Shown piece after piece: positions 23,850 to 35,691 of a stretch of DNA of 64,000 nucleotides. Numbering within the stretch: the stretch's first letter is position 1; each line of letters opens with the position of its first letter. The notes beneath the pieces were generated by a model. The model ran no database searches. It had not been told where the DNA came from and worked only from the letters and a program-made list of their open reading frames with translations. The position numbers and the translations under genes were made by a program. The DNA comes from Triglochin maritima (taxonomy: Eukaryota; Streptophyta; Magnoliopsida; Alismatales; Juncaginaceae): NCBI GenBank assembly GCA_963682175.1, contig OY821772.1, positions 13,632,743-13,696,742 of the forward strand, given 5' to 3'.

Positions 23850-25490
23850 TACAAGGGTAGAATTAGGTACCCAAACAACTTTGGGTCCTTGAACATTAGC
23901 TTTAGGAACCCAAACCATTTTGGTTTTGGAAGCCCACACACTTGAGGAACTTTTATTAACAAACAAATGCTTGGCATTTAAAGTAGTATGAGAACATGAT
24001 TTATCAATTTAGCATTATATCCTAAGCCGTGTTTATCTAATGATTGTCTTTGACTACCTAGAAGCATGTCAACCATTTTTGTTCCTTTAGTGAACTTTTC
24101 TAGATCTTTTCTTAATTGAGCATTACAAGCTAAAAGATCTAGTTGTTCAACATCAATAGGTATTGTTTTTAGATTAGAAAGTTCTAATGCATGATTTTCA
24201 TGTTTAGCAATCACCTCATTCTTTTCATTCATGATTGTTTCAATTTGGCATTGGAGATCATTGATAGTCTTTCTAGCATTCTTATTCTTATCACAAATGA
24301 TCTCATATTGTTTAACTAAATCATGAAAGGCATTTTGAAGCTAAACAAATTATATGTTTCTTTTTTAGAACATGAGCTGTCACTAGAATAAGATTTAATA
24401 AAACAAGAATTTGAACTACTAGAACAAGAGTTAGAAGCTACCTCACTTTCTTCATCTTGTATAGCCATGAAGCATATGTGGGAAACTTCTCTTCTACTTT
24501 GTAGGGAGGATGATGATGAAGATGATGAAGAATCATCCCAAGTTGCTTTGTGAGCTTCCTCATTCCTTTCTCTTCTCTTGCTATTTTCTTTTTCTCTCCT
24601 TCTCTCCGTTCTCTCATTTCTCTTCTCCTTTCCTCTTCTCTCATTTCCACTCGTCTCCTCCTCCTCCCTTTTCTCACTTCTTCTTCCTCTTCTTTCTCTC
24701 ATTTACCCTTATCTTTCTTGAGGTATTTGAAGAAGTCTTTGGCAATGACCTCATGTCCTCATCTTCTACTCTCATCCTTGGTTCATCAAAATTTGCATGT
24801 AATGCCAAGGTGGATTTCATCTTGCAGGCTTCTTTCTCATTTCGATGATTGATTTGGAGTTTATAAGCCATGCAATTTCCAATTAGTTACTCCATCTTAA
24901 GTTTGAAAATGTCGTGTGCTTCCTAATTGCAACGACATTGTCTTCCCAATCGTTGTTGAGCGATCGGAGGAACTTCCTTGCCATTTCTCCTTCACTAATT
25001 TTTCTTCCAAGAACGCAAAGAGAGTTAGTTATATCGGCGAAGCAAGTGTTCATTTCGCTTATGTTCTCACCGGTTTGCATAGTAAAAATTTCATATTTAT
25101 GCATGAGGAGACTATTCTTGTTTCTTTTGTTTTGCTATCACCCTCATGATGCATTTGTAATCTATGTCATATTTCATATGCACTTTCACAACCCCTAATC
25201 CTATTATAACCCACATTCAATCCATAATGAAGGATGTTCGTGATAGTTGAATTCATTTCATATTCCTTCGTTTTTGCCCTATTTAAGGTGGTTAACTCAT
25301 CTTCCTTAAGAGGGGTGTATGGGTTTTGGAGGAAGATCTAAAACTTAAGATCACTAGAAACTAAGAATATTTTCATTCTATTCTTCCAATAATCATAGTT
25401 TGACCCATTTAGCAAAGGTGATCTAGTTGTGCATAATCTTTCTACATTATTAGATGATGAGATGTCATGCTAAAATACAGTTAAGTATAT
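23850..25490 (-). pseudogene. gag: Sirevirus-like gag pseudogene
   Basis: Minus strand. PLLNGSNYDYWKNRMKIFL (about 25430-25370) and EDELTTLNRAKTKEYEMNS are typical Copia gag. The UBN2 part continues with TGENISEMNTCFADITNSL (25104-24883). A Ser- and Glu-rich coiled or disordered region follows (24871-24320), then a segment with LLACNAQLRKDLEKF (about 24120), and finally VWVPKANVQGPKVVWVPN (about 23910-23850), a repeat characteristic of the gag-pol border in this group. Several Trp codons are now stops, for example in the SAYEIWH motif. It is not functional. Confidence 0.75.
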
Positions 25491-25506
25491 GAAATTTAGA
25501 ACCTAT

Positions 25507-25518
25507 GCTCTGATACCA
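25507..25518 (-). other. Initiator-tRNA-Met primer-binding site
   Basis: On the minus strand TGGTATCAGAGC, a perfect match to the usual Copia PBS, two bases from the LTR end. Confidence 0.9.
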
Positions 25519-25520
25519 AA

Positions 25521-26996
25521 TGTAGGATCATAATGGCCCCTAATTATCTAATCAAATTACGCTTAATCCCTACTTATGTTAACAAGCTGTTCAACAGAAA
25601 CGAATTAAAACAATGTAGGGAAAAGCAATGCAAGCCACAATGGACACGGGTGTTTTTATAGAGGTTTGACATCCTACCTACTTCCTCTCTTGCAAGCTCC
25701 ACTCGATTCCACAAGCTCCACTCATGACTTCACTATCTACTCCCCGTTCCGAGCCGGGAGAGAACGCCTTTACACTTCAAGCCTTGCGAACACCCTCGCA
25801 ATCTTGGATTCCTCTTGTCACAATCCGAGAAGGATGCTTTGGGCTTTCACTGGAGCCTTTACTCATTTGAGTGGAACAACACTCTCTAACTTGAGCACAC
25901 TTTGAGTATGATCTGTAATTGATCAAAGATGTGGAGGTTTAAGCTTTGAGTGTATGATTTGGGATTTCTTGATTGGGAGAAGTCTCTCTAGTATATGGAG
26001 CAATTGGAAGTGTGAGATTTGTCTAATCAATGTATTTGGACCTCTATTTATAATCTCCTAAAGTTTTCTAGCCGTTGGGGAAGGATTGATTGATTTGTGT
26101 TTAAGATACACAAAACAGAAATTGAAAATCTGCAATTCTGTCCCTCAACGGTCGATCGAATCGGGGTAACCGGTCGACCAATTCCTTAATGGTAAGGAAA
26201 TGTTTGAACAAGTTTAAGCTTTGGTCGAACGAAATTGGTCTATGACTTAAGTGAACGGTCGACCAAACAAGGGATGGTCGACCAAAACCAGGGTTTTGGT
26301 AGGGTTGAGATTATATCGGTCAAACACATTTGGAAGGTCCGGTCGACCGAAAATAACAGGCACCTTTGGTGTCTCAAAAATTTTATATTTTGTTGACCGT
26401 TTCTAGGTCCACGGTCGACCGGTGAACAATTGTATTTTGAGGGGTTAGATAAAAATACAAATACAACTGGGTATAATACGACAAGGTTAACAGTCATCCA
26501 AAAAAACATGTATATTCGACCAAAAAGGTCCAAGCGGTCGACCGGAGGAGTTAGGTAAAATCATTGTAGGCTAACTGGTTGAAATGGTCGAACAGAGAAC
26601 TAGTTTCGGTCGACCGTTTTTCACAGGCAGATTAGGTTTAGGTTTATGTGATTTTCCGACTAAGGTTTGCATGATCTATTGAAGTCCAATTGATGTGAAA
26701 TTTTGTGTGTGACTTCTACAAGGAACCTAGTGTGTATGTGAGTAAGTTTTAAACTATTGTATGCTCAAGATTACACAAGTTCCTAAGACTTAAAAATAAA
26801 GTAAAATTACATGTCTTCAAGTAGCTTTGATTACATGTCTTGACTTCAATCCATTCTTCTTGAGTCTTGATCACCTTTAGATGTTAGCACAATACAATAT
26901 ATCTTCGATCCATTATGTGTGCTACACTACATTTGTCTGTGATTAAGATTAGATGATTAAATCATCAAAATACAGATTAAGGCCAAAAAGCCAACA
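25521..26996 (-). repeat. 5' LTR of Sirevirus-like remnant 2
   Basis: On the minus strand TGTTGGCTTTTTGGCC ... GATCCTACA, 1476 bp, ending next to the PBS. It contains GGTCGACC-like motifs at 26150-26630, as in the 15412-17015 LTR. Confidence 0.88.
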
Positions 26997-27016
26997 CATC
27001 CCTCGTCTGATTGATC

Positions 27017-28060
27017 TGTAGGATCCGATGTTGGCCTAATCAATCTAATCAACTTCTTAATCTCTACTTAAAATACAGTGAAAATAACAATAAAAAACAA
27101 GTTGAGTAAAAATAATGCAAACCACAAAGACGCGGTAATTTTTATAGAGGTTCAGCACCCATAACCCGGGTCATAGTCCTCTCTTGCAAGCTCCACTCGA
27201 TCCCACAAGCTCTGCCTACGTCTTCACCAATCCTCTCCTCGTTCCAGGCCGAGAGATAATGTCGTTACAAAGCAAGCTCACAAACACCCTCGCCGAGCTT
27301 GGTTTCTTCCTCTCACAACCCGAGAGGGATGATCACCGTTACGGGCCGAGATCAAGCCTTACAACTTTGACAACAAAGAAAATGAGCAACAATCACTCTA
27401 ACTTTGACCACACTTGAGTAGGATGAAGATTTGAGCACATGTGGTGAAGTTTAAGCTTGGAGTGTGTAGGATTTGAGATTCTTAAGTGAGTGAATTTCTC
27501 TTTAATGCATAAAGTAAATGGATGTATGAGAGTTGTATAAATAAGGCGTGGAAACCTCTATTTATAAGCTCCTAAAGTGTTATAGCTGTTGGGAAATATT
27601 TAGTAAAGATTTGTGTAAGATACACAATACAGAATACTAAAGTTCAACAAATCAGGACACCAACGGTCGACCGGGACGAGCAAGGTGGTCGACCGTTTCC
27701 TTATAAATAAAAAAATGTTCAAACTGAAGTACAAACTAGTCGAACACTAATACTACAACTTAAGTGAACATTCGAACTAACACTAGGGGAGGTCGATCGT
27801 TAAGAGGGTGTTGGCCATAGTAAAAATGTTAACGGTCAAACGCAAAGGGAATCTCGTCCGACCGAAAATAACATGGACTTTTCAAGCCCAGATTACATGT
27901 CTTGACTTTATTCCATTCTTCCTTGAGTCTTGATCACCTGTAAATGTTAGCACAATACAAGATATATTCCATGCATAATATGTGCTACACTTAATTTGAT
28001 TGTGATTAAGATTAGGTTAGTTAAATCATCAAAACATAAACTAAGACCAAAAGGACAACA
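27017..28060 (-). repeat. Diverged Sirevirus-like LTR, apparently solo
   Basis: On the minus strand TGTTGTCCTTTTGGTC ... GGATCCTACA, 1044 bp, aligning with the adjacent LTR around the ACTCGAT-CCACAAGCTC segment (27190-27215 versus 25690-25725). Flanks tgatc and agatg do not match, so no TSD is visible. It lies 20 bp from the other LTR. Confidence 0.7.
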
Positions 28061-28690
28061 AGATGTGTGTCTCCTCTTTGCATTTAAAGTGTCAACTAAT
28101 TATGGGGAAAATCGTCTCTTACTTAATCGAAATCGTATTTTGAAATAATGAAATAAAAAACACAAATGATGACATGAATGGTGATGTCAAGCGCGTCATG
28201 GACTCTTACTGGAATGATTGTAATTTTGTGGGCCTTCCTCAGTTGCTTATGTTTTTTTTAAAGAAATTAAATTATATTTTCTAATTCGAATATTAACACA
28301 TAAGCCACAATTACAACATGATGATTTTTATGTCATGTAAAGGAAACGTACAAAGTATTTTTTACTAGAGAATAATTAGATGCAAATAGCAAGGCGAGTC
28401 TTGTCCACAACTTCTTCAAAGGATGGATTGGGAGACCATTTATTCTGGAGCATCGAGATCCAGAGAGAGGCGTTGGAGCAGAAGTCCCTCATCATTTTGT
28501 CGCGGACGAGGTGACAGCTCGAAAGACATAGTCGTTCATTGTTCTCCAGATAGACTAGAAATTGGAGAATAGAAATGTTTGTGAAGTCGAGTGCTTAGTT
28601 GCTTATACATTAACTAAGCGGTTTTGTGATGGATTGCGTATACCATTGTGTCATAGTAAGACGTGTCAACATTTGATGAGGGGTTTTCAA
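28061..28690. other. Anonymous DNA with a possible gene fragment
   Basis: No transposon ends recognised. The only coding-like signal is the short open frame on the minus strand at 28376-28591. Confidence 0.4.
28376..28591 (-). pseudogene. Possible host gene fragment, unidentified
   Basis: A minus-strand frame of about 71 codons, bounded by stops on both sides, encodes a peptide with a balanced, protein-like composition, including LVYLENNERLCLSSCHLV, MMRDFCSNASLWISML and NPSFEEVVDKT. It has no ATG at its start. NPS-EEVVDK faintly recalls F-box/FIST-type proteins, but this is a weak memory-based likeness. Because it does not match any element here, a captured exon or decayed gene is plausible. 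It could also be chance. Confidence 0.3.
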
Positions 28691-29780
28691 TGTTAGAATC
28701 CTAAACTCTACTTAAGAAACTAATCAAGTTGGGTGATTAATTAGGTTAATGGATTGGTTTGACTTTGTAAGATAAGATTGAGGCTAAAGTTGATGAGATG
28801 ATTGGAGGATATGGAGGTGGGTTAAAGTGACATGTGGGATGGTAAGTTGGGTGAGATGGGAGTTGTTGATTGGAGGATGGAGAGGTGTTGGGTTAGTGTT
28901 AGTATATATATAGAAGTTGGTGTAAAACGGAAGGAGGTTTTTATGCTTTTAAAACGTGAGGTGAAGGTTGAGTAAGAAAGGAGTTGAAGAAGAAAGGAGT
29001 TGAAGTTGAAGAAGAAGAAGAAGAAGAAGAGGAAGAGGAGCACATAAAGCTGTTAGGCTTCTGTTGTGCAAGATGAGATAAAAAAAGAGGAAATTGATGA
29101 AGTTGAATGTGGTTTGTGGAATCTTGTGGTTGCGAGACAGGCAAGTTCTGAATTGTTATTCTTCAGTTTCATGTCATGCATGTCTCTCTTGATATTCGTA
29201 CATAGTTGCATGCATGTTGAGTATTGATGTTGAATTTATTGATATGCATATGATTGAATGGTGATGTTTCGGTCGACATGTCATGTGACTGTATGTATGT
29301 TTCTGGCTGAGCCACTTAGGAAAGAGCTACCTAGCGGGCAGCGTGGAGCCACCCGAGAGAGGAAAGGGCTACCTGTCGTTAGTGTGGAGCTACCAGGTGT
29401 GCGTCTGACTGATTGATAGATCTCAAAAGCACAGGATGTGGTCGAATCCGAATGGGAGTTCCAGATTGTTATGCATGCATATTATTTGTGATGCATGTCT
29501 TTTGATTGTGCTCATTGACTGAATGTCATATTTCGTATCAGTTTTCACATGATTATGATTCTGTTTGATTGATGGTAGGTACTTGCGGGCTGTCGAGCTC
29601 ACAATTTGTTAATTATATTTTTCAGATTAATTATGGGCCTATCAGATGGATATAAATATCAGAGTGCACCGCGATCAGGATCGTGGATCGTATATAAAAC
29701 ATATGGAACCTCTAGCTTCCTCCGTTGAACCTAACTAGGTGTTCTCCTTGAGAGACTTCTAGGTAAAAAAAAGTTAGTGG
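28691..29780 (+). repeat. LTR-like stretch, possibly Ty3/Gypsy chromovirus
   Basis: It starts TGTTAGAATCC and has a TATATATA box near 28903. A (GAA)n tract and later GGTAGGTACTTGCGGGCTGTCGAG-like text recall Del/Tekay-type LTRs. The end and any TSD are not identified. Short ORFs over the GAA tract are low-complexity. Confidence 0.3.
29005..29040. repeat. (GAA)n simple repeat
   Basis: A run of GAA triplets with GAG variants inside the LTR-like stretch. Confidence 0.9.
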
Positions 29781-30004
29781 TTTCCTAGTTGAAATCAATA
29801 TTTGATTTATGAAAGAAATAAAAAAATCATGTTATTCGGGTCGTTTCGTGTTAACGCGAAAATATTCTGGTCGTGTTCGTGTTCCTTGTCTTGGTACACA
29901 AAATGGTTTCGTATCGTGTTAAATTGGTTGGTACACATAAAAACTATAACACAAAAGTACATGACACGATTGTCAGGTCTACCTCTACACCTGAGCCCAA
30001 TAAC
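29781..30004. other. Flanking DNA left of element B
   Basis: No gene. 29835-29960 is rich in CGTGTT/CGTGTTCGTG repeats. The last five bases (30000-30004, ATAAC) are the left TSD of element B. Confidence 0.5.
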
Positions 30005-30372
30005 TGATTGACATCATTTCATGCTTATATTTGTATCTTATATCCTTTATCTTACACCTAAGCAATGCTACGTGATGAGTTTTATGTTTAGTTTTCAGAA
30101 ATAAAGAGGTTTGAAGAGAAGAGCCATGAAATGACCCAAAAGCAGGAAAAAGGACTTAATTGTGAGACCTGGGGACCAAGATGCAAGACAGAAGGACATG
30201 ATCGTAAGACAGAAGGACCTAAGAGCAAAATAGGAAACTCCACACCATCATGGGGAGTATTTTGTCAATTCGATTCGGGTCGGAGCTCCACTAAACAAGT
30301 TAGATGCATCCAAGACCAAGAAACACTCCAAGCAAAGACCAAAACAAAAACCAAGCAGATCTGAAGTTTATA

Positions 30373-30390
30373 GACCACCAATTGGCGGTC
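30373..30390. repeat. U3 palindrome, element B 5' LTR
   Basis: GACCACCAATTGGCGGTC, one mismatch from a perfect 18-bp palindrome. The second unit seen in the 3' LTR is absent here. Confidence 0.85.
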
Positions 30391-30467
30391 CATATGGCCC
30401 CAGATCCGCCAAGCTTTCACCTGGACTTGTATTATCATGTGTTTAAGCTATTTTTGGTATTGGTTTA

Positions 30468-30518
30468 GTCCCACATCGGGGGATTGTCCCGGATTAGCTT
30501 TTTCCATGCTTATAAATA
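30468..30518 (+). promoter_or_regulatory. USE plus TATA promoter, element B 5' LTR
   Basis: GTCCCACATCG (30468-30478) equals the plant snRNA upstream sequence element consensus RTCCCACATCG. TATAAATA follows at 30511-30518 after 32 nt. The same pair, with the same gap, is present in the 3' LTR (41386-41396, 41429-41436) and in three solo LTRs. Confidence 0.8.
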
Positions 30519-31097
30519 GAACTCTTCACCTCCCATTGTATCCATCTCTCTCTTTGGTGGCCATCTTCCCTACTAAGAGTGAAGCCTTGAAGCAAAACTC
30601 TGGTGGAGGAAATGCTACTTCTAATTGAGTGAGTTAATAATAGATGTTTTCTTTTAATTGTGTTGTTCCTCTCTTAGGTTAATTTCCTTTCATAAGCATG
30701 CTTGCTTGTTTGTTTTGTTTTATGCTTCTTTAATATTTCTTGCTTGATTAGTGTAGTTTCATTTCAGTATAATGCTTTCTTTTGTTAGAGTAGTTAGTTT
30801 AAATATGTGTGAGTAGTTTCATCCCCATTTGGGGGGTGGAGAAATATGTGATATAATCATGTAGTGTATTAAGTGTGTGTTATCTTTATCCCTTGAGCTT
30901 TATATGATTTCCATAACCATCTAATGGGTTTTCACTCTTATCTTTGATATGCTAATGCTCTTGAATGAAGCTTAGCTTATTGTTTGATTAGTGGACCTAT
31001 TTTATGGGGAATGATAATGTTAGGATATGGATGAAGTTAATATTGGAAACACAAGTTGTAGTGTATGTGCTCTTGTTGCCTTTACCTTAGCTAATGT

Positions 31098-31247
31098 CTT
31101 GTATGTTTTAATGATGTAGTCTTATCTTAATTCATGTGGAGGCATAGTAGGGTCTAGTCTTTATACTTGAGTTCATTTAGCTTCATTCCAATTATTATCT
31201 TGTATGTTTTAATGATGTAGTGAAATCTTAATTCATGTGGAGGCAAA
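31098..31247 (+). repeat. Internal direct repeat in the B LTR
   Basis: Two copies of about 49 bp (31098-31146, 31199-31247) containing TATGTTTTAATGATGTAG and TTAATTCATGTGGAGGCA. It is present in all full B-type LTRs. Confidence 0.8.
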
Positions 31248-31554
31248 GTTGGATGTAGTTTTATGATTTCATGCACTACATGTTGTGAGTAGCTTAATGA
31301 ACACACACACACACACACTCTTTTATGTTCACATTATTTCTCTACCCTCTTTGGGGTTTAGTTTTATCGTTTCTTCTCCATTTCATTTTAGCTTTGTAAT
31401 TTAGATTAGTGTAAGACATCTTTCTCTCCTTCTTTTACCTCTCGCCTTCGAACAAACCAAGTGTCGGCACACCTCCCAGTGGATGACCCGTATTTGCCAC
31501 CGCTTCAACGCGGCCGTGCACTTGCGGTTAATATAAAATGATCAACCAAGTTTT

Positions 31555-31572
31555 TGGCGCCGTTGCCGGGGA
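31555..31572 (+). other. tRNA-Asp primer-binding site, element B
   Basis: TGGCGCCGTTGCCGGGGA, the usual Athila-type PBS, six bases after the LTR end. Confidence 0.93.
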
Positions 31573-32632
31573 GGTGCTCTGTCCAGACCTTGGTTTGGAC
31601 GATTCGAGGGGTTTTTAATTTTTTGTTTCCAGTTTTTGTTAGTTTCAGGGAACCAGCAGATCAAGGGGAGGCTACTGGACAAGTTTGAAGGAGAGAAGCT
31701 TCAACTTGACCGCCAATTGGCGGTTTGGAACCGCCAACTGGAGGCCTGGTGAGGTCATGTTGCCTTGAAATTTTTTCTGGTAGTTGTTTTCTTCCATTTT
31801 GTTATCTGGGAGCTCTATTTTGCTTGCTTTGACTTCTGGTTTGCTCCCAGATCATTAATCACTCCCCCATTAATCAACTTGGCCCTAAAATCCAAAGCAA
31901 AAGACTAGACGTTCTTATTTGTTTAGGTCACGCATCATGTATTGACTTGAGCATATAGTTGTCTTTTCTTTTAGCTTTAATTTCAGTTGTTGAGTGATGG
32001 CGTAAGGTACGCATTTCCTACACTCATTCACGTATCTCGTATGCCCATGCATTAGTTAGTAGGATTTGCATTAGGACAAGAGTGAGAGAGTGTTTGATTG
32101 GAGCGATTGATTGCTAGATCTAGGATCAAATCGCTACTAAGGAGGGGTTGTCCCATAAAAGATAAGGTGGGGGATTTCATCACCCTTTCCTTGGCCCAAA
32201 AAACCACTCTTAATAAAGCCTTAACTAAAAGCAAGTAGACATTGGCCCTAGGATTGCGGGCGCACTAGGAGAGTGATATAGTTGAGACCGTCATGACCTG
32301 ATCGGTGTTGCCTACCTTGTCGATAGTAGGAGGTACTGGATCCCCGGATCTGGTATCACTTGTTCGGCATTGTGGTCCTCGTTGTAGGGAGGTGAGACGT
32401 GTCGAGGCTAGTGACCTCGAAGTTAGGCGTCGTCTAGCCTAAGGACCCATTGCCTTACATTGTTTGAGCCGTGCTTGCTAGTTAGGCTTCTTCCTGATCC
32501 ATCTACCCACGCTAGCTCTAGGGATTCTTCCCTACTCATCTGAGTCCTCTCCTCATCTATTCTCTATGTTTAGTCTCCTCCTCTGAGTACACCTTCTGTT
32601 GTGTGTCGTTTAGAGTCGAGTCGAGCATTTTT
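31573..32632 (+). other. Leader of element B
   Basis: Noncoding. It holds a PBS-adjacent hairpin (31581-31600, stem GTCCAGAC/GTTTGGAC with one G-U), a palindrome pair (31708-31725 and about 31729-31746), the conserved AAGGTACG (about 32005) and the GGTGGGGGATTTCATCACCC and GACATTGGCCC islands (32167-32252). Confidence 0.75.
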
Positions 32633-35600
32633 ATGCGAGGTTGGGCTCGTTCTGGTGAGAGCGCTCGACTCGAGAGAGTGCTTATTTCTGAGATGAAAGA
32701 TCTTGGTGATCGACCATCTCCGCCTCGTGCTCCTTTGGAGCAAGAGGCCGAGTCGTCTCGTGGTGGCGAGGGAGACCGGGTTCCATACATGGACTACCTC
32801 GGTCCATTCCCACCACCACGTAGACCTCCTTCTCCTCCTCCTCTGACTCGAGAGGAAGGGAGATTCGGTCAGGATCGAGTTCTTGGTGCACCACCACCTT
32901 TAGCTCGACAGGATAGGCCGATGACGTTGTGGGAGCGGACCCATCCTGTTCGGGTCGCGCAGCCTTCTTGCATAGTTGTTCCCCTGCTCGCGGGAACAAC
33001 TATGAGCTGAAACCTCAATATGTGAGCATGCTTCCAACCTTTACTGCCAATAAGGAGGATACGTATATCTTTATACGCGAATTCGAGGAAGTATGCTCCA
33101 TGTTCAAGCTTCAACAGCTTGACGAGGATTCAGTCCGGTTGAGGATGATTTCTTTCGCATTGAAGGATAATGCGAAGAAATGGATGTATAGCCTCCCGGC
33201 GAGCTCGATTCGGTCATGGGATGACTTTGTGACCGTCTTTCTGAAGAGATTTTTCCCTCAAAGGAAAACTCAACAGATACGGCACCAGATACAACAAATG
33301 TATCAGACCGAGACCGAATCGTTTCATGGTTTCTTTGAGAGGTTCAAGGACCTTCTCCAGCAGTGCCCTCATCATGGGATTGAGCTTTGGCAGTTGTGCC
33401 AAATTGCTTATGAGGGCATCAACTACAACACCCGCACATTGTTGGAGTCAATGTGTCAGGGTGACTTCCAAATGAAACCCATCGAGGAGGCTTGGGACAC
33501 TTTTGAATCCATGGCCGAACGCACCTTCGAGTGGGATACCATGAGAGAGCCACCAGCCGCCAGGTCTTCTGGTCGAGCTGGATCTTATCAAGTTGAGTCA
33601 TCGATCGCGTCTGAGGCGAAAATGGTTGCTCTCATGTGTAGGATTGAGAGTTTGGAGATGGACCGAGCTCCTGTAGCTCAGGTCGCTACTCCTGAGTGTA
33701 GTAGGTGTGGATTGTCGGGACATGATGACTTGGAATGCGCTTACGCTCCAAGGGATACTGAGCATGCAAATGCGATGTATCAACAAAGGCCCCGAAACGA
33801 CCCGTACAGTCACTCCTACAACCCGGGATGGCGTAACCATCCTAAATTCTCTTGGGGGCCTAGTGGGGGTAACGGTCAGAGCTCGCACGCTCAACCTCCT
33901 CCTTATCAACCTCCACGCCCATCGGCGACCTACCAACCTCCACATCAAAGGTCTCAGAACCATAATTACCAACCTCCTCAGACCTCTTCGTCGGGTTATT
34001 CTAACCAAACTCCACAACCCCAACGGGTTGACCCTAAGGACTCCACTCTTGAACAAACCCTTCACGTGTTCATTCAGAGTACACAATCCATGCTTTCGGC
34101 CAACAACAATTCGGTCAAAGCATTGGAAATGCAAGTTAGCCAGTTGGCTAATCAGCTCCATGAACGCGAGAAGGGTCAATTACCGAGTCAACCTGAGGTG
34201 AATCCTCGGGGTACCCATTCGCAAGGAAGGACACCTTTACCTCATGCTACCTCTGAACCGACCCATCATATTAATGTGATTCATACTTTGAGGTCTGGTA
34301 AGGAGGTGGACAACCACATTGGGGTGCCTTCCTTGTCATCACCATCTCTGAGGGAGCCGGATCCTGAGGCTCCCTACACAAATACTTCCAGGAAGGAGCC
34401 AGATTCTGAGGTTCTTTCTACTTTTCCTTCGACAAAGGGGCCGAACCCTGAGGTTCCCTTGTCTCCTCTTGTGTCGAAGGAACCAGATTCTGAGGTCCCC
34501 ACTCATGCTTCTTTGGACCAGGATTTTGAGGTTCCTTCGCACCATTATGCCCCGAAGGCGCCATTCCCTGAGCACCTTAAAAAGAAAACCTCTGATCAGC
34601 ATGACAAGATGCTTGAGATGTTTCGGCAGGTTAAGGTGAATATCCCTCTTTTGGAGGTGATTCAGCAAATGTCACCTTATGCCAAGGTTCTCAAGGACTT
34701 ATGCACCAAGAAGAGAAAAACTCATGTTCCAAAGAAAGCTTTTCTTACGGCTAACGTGAGTTCTTTGTTGGCACAACCCATGCAAGTCAAGTACAAGGAC
34801 CCTGGTTGTCTTACTATCTCTTGTGTGATTGGTGATGTGTCCATACATCGAGCCTTATTGGACCTTGGTGCATCTGTTAATCTTCTGCCATATTCTGTCT
34901 ACGTCCACCTCGGTCTTGGAGACCTCAAACAAACAAAGACCACTCTTCAATTGGCTGATAGGTCCATGAAGAAACCGAGGGGTGTGGTGGAAGATGTGCT
35001 GATCAAAGTGGGAGAGTTCATTTATCCAGTCGACTTCTTTGTCCTGGATATTGAACCTGTGCCAAACCCACTTGGACAAATTCCTGTCATTTTGGGGCGA
35101 CCATTTCTTGCGACTTGCAATGCCTTGATCAATTGTCGCAATGGTCTGATGCGCTTGACTTATGGTAGTCAATGCGCTGATTTCAACATCTTCACCATTG
35201 GCAAGAAGCCAGGTGCCTTCAATGACCCTGTTGAGGTCAACCTTATCCAGGGCTTGGATGAGATTGAAGCTGAGGGCACCTTCAAGTACTTCAGAGAATT
35301 GTTCGATGAAGATCGTGAAGGTGGTGAAGATGTTTCACCTGGGCTGGCACAAGAAGGTGCCTTATGTTTTGATCACATGGCCCTTGAGCCACATTCTTCT
35401 GATCTTGTGGCCCTTGAGCCACATTCTTCTGATCATGTGGCCCTTGAGCCACTTCTTTTTGACCACGTGGCCCTTGAGCCACATCCTTTTGAGCACGTGG
35501 CTTTTGAGCCACAAGATACTATTTTTATGGCCTCTCGGCCACATGCTCTTCATTCTGTATCTGTTGAGGACCCCATGTGGGTTAAGATTCAACCACCTGA

Positions 35601-35691
35601 TACCCTTATACCTGATAGAGGTTCACCTCTCGTTCATGCCTCCTCTTTTGCTAACTCTAAAGAGGCATCAACAGACCACAATGCTTATTAG
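32633..35691 (+). pseudogene. gag-pro: gag-protease gene of element B, one frameshift
   Basis: The N-terminus starts at ATG 32633 (MRGWARSG) and runs through a Pro-rich region to VAQPSCIVVP. A one-base frameshift near 32980-33000 then moves the frame. The rest, to 35691, is open without stops: capsid-type gag (about 33010-33560), CCHC knuckle CSRCGLSGHDDLEC (about 33697-33740), Pro/Gln-rich linker, acidic PDxEV repeats (34350-34530), KKKTSDQHDKMLEMFRQVKV, protease with LLDLGASVNLLP (about 34855-34890) and IPVILGRPFLAT. After the protease lies a repeat region (35377-35520) and an unrecognised tail. It is the best preserved frame in the window. The start at 32929 of the long open frame is GTG, not a plausible start. 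Confidence 0.88.
35377..35520 (+). repeat. Tandem 30-bp coding repeats in element B
   Basis: Five or so units encode DHVALEPHSS-like decapeptides (DHMALEPHSS, DLVALEPHSS, DHVALEPLLF, DHVALEPHPF, EHVAFEP). The reading frame is kept throughout. They are absent from A and C. Confidence 0.9.

Larger units (their letters stand above)
23561..26996 (-). mobile_element. Sirevirus-like Copia remnant 2 (5' part)
   Basis: Minus strand: LTR (26996 to 25521), PBS (25518-25507), gag and the start of the following polyprotein; pol and the 3' LTR are absent. The left limit is approximate. An AAGGGGGAG stretch (minus) near 23630 may be a polypurine-like remnant. Confidence 0.7.
30005..31548 (+). repeat. 5' LTR of element B
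   Basis: TGATTGACATCA ... ATGATCAACCA, 1544 bp. It includes one palindrome (30373-30390), USE (30468-30478), TATA (30511-30518) and an internal repeat of about 50 bp (31098-31146 and 31199-31247, CTTGTATGTTTTAATGATG...). Confidence 0.95.

Noticed and set aside
24438..24852. Overlapping open frames on both strands rich in Ser/Leu/Phe or Arg/Glu
   Set aside because: They mirror a low-complexity TCT/GAGA-rich stretch of Sirevirus-like gag; only the minus-strand gag frame has context.
28822..29144. Minus-strand frames with poly-Phe or poly-Ser
   Set aside because: Produced by the (GAA)n tract; no domain.
33598..34201. Long frames of 164-193 codons overlapping element B gag
   Set aside because: Other-frame shadows of the Pro/Gln-rich gag linker, which is poor in stops in every frame.
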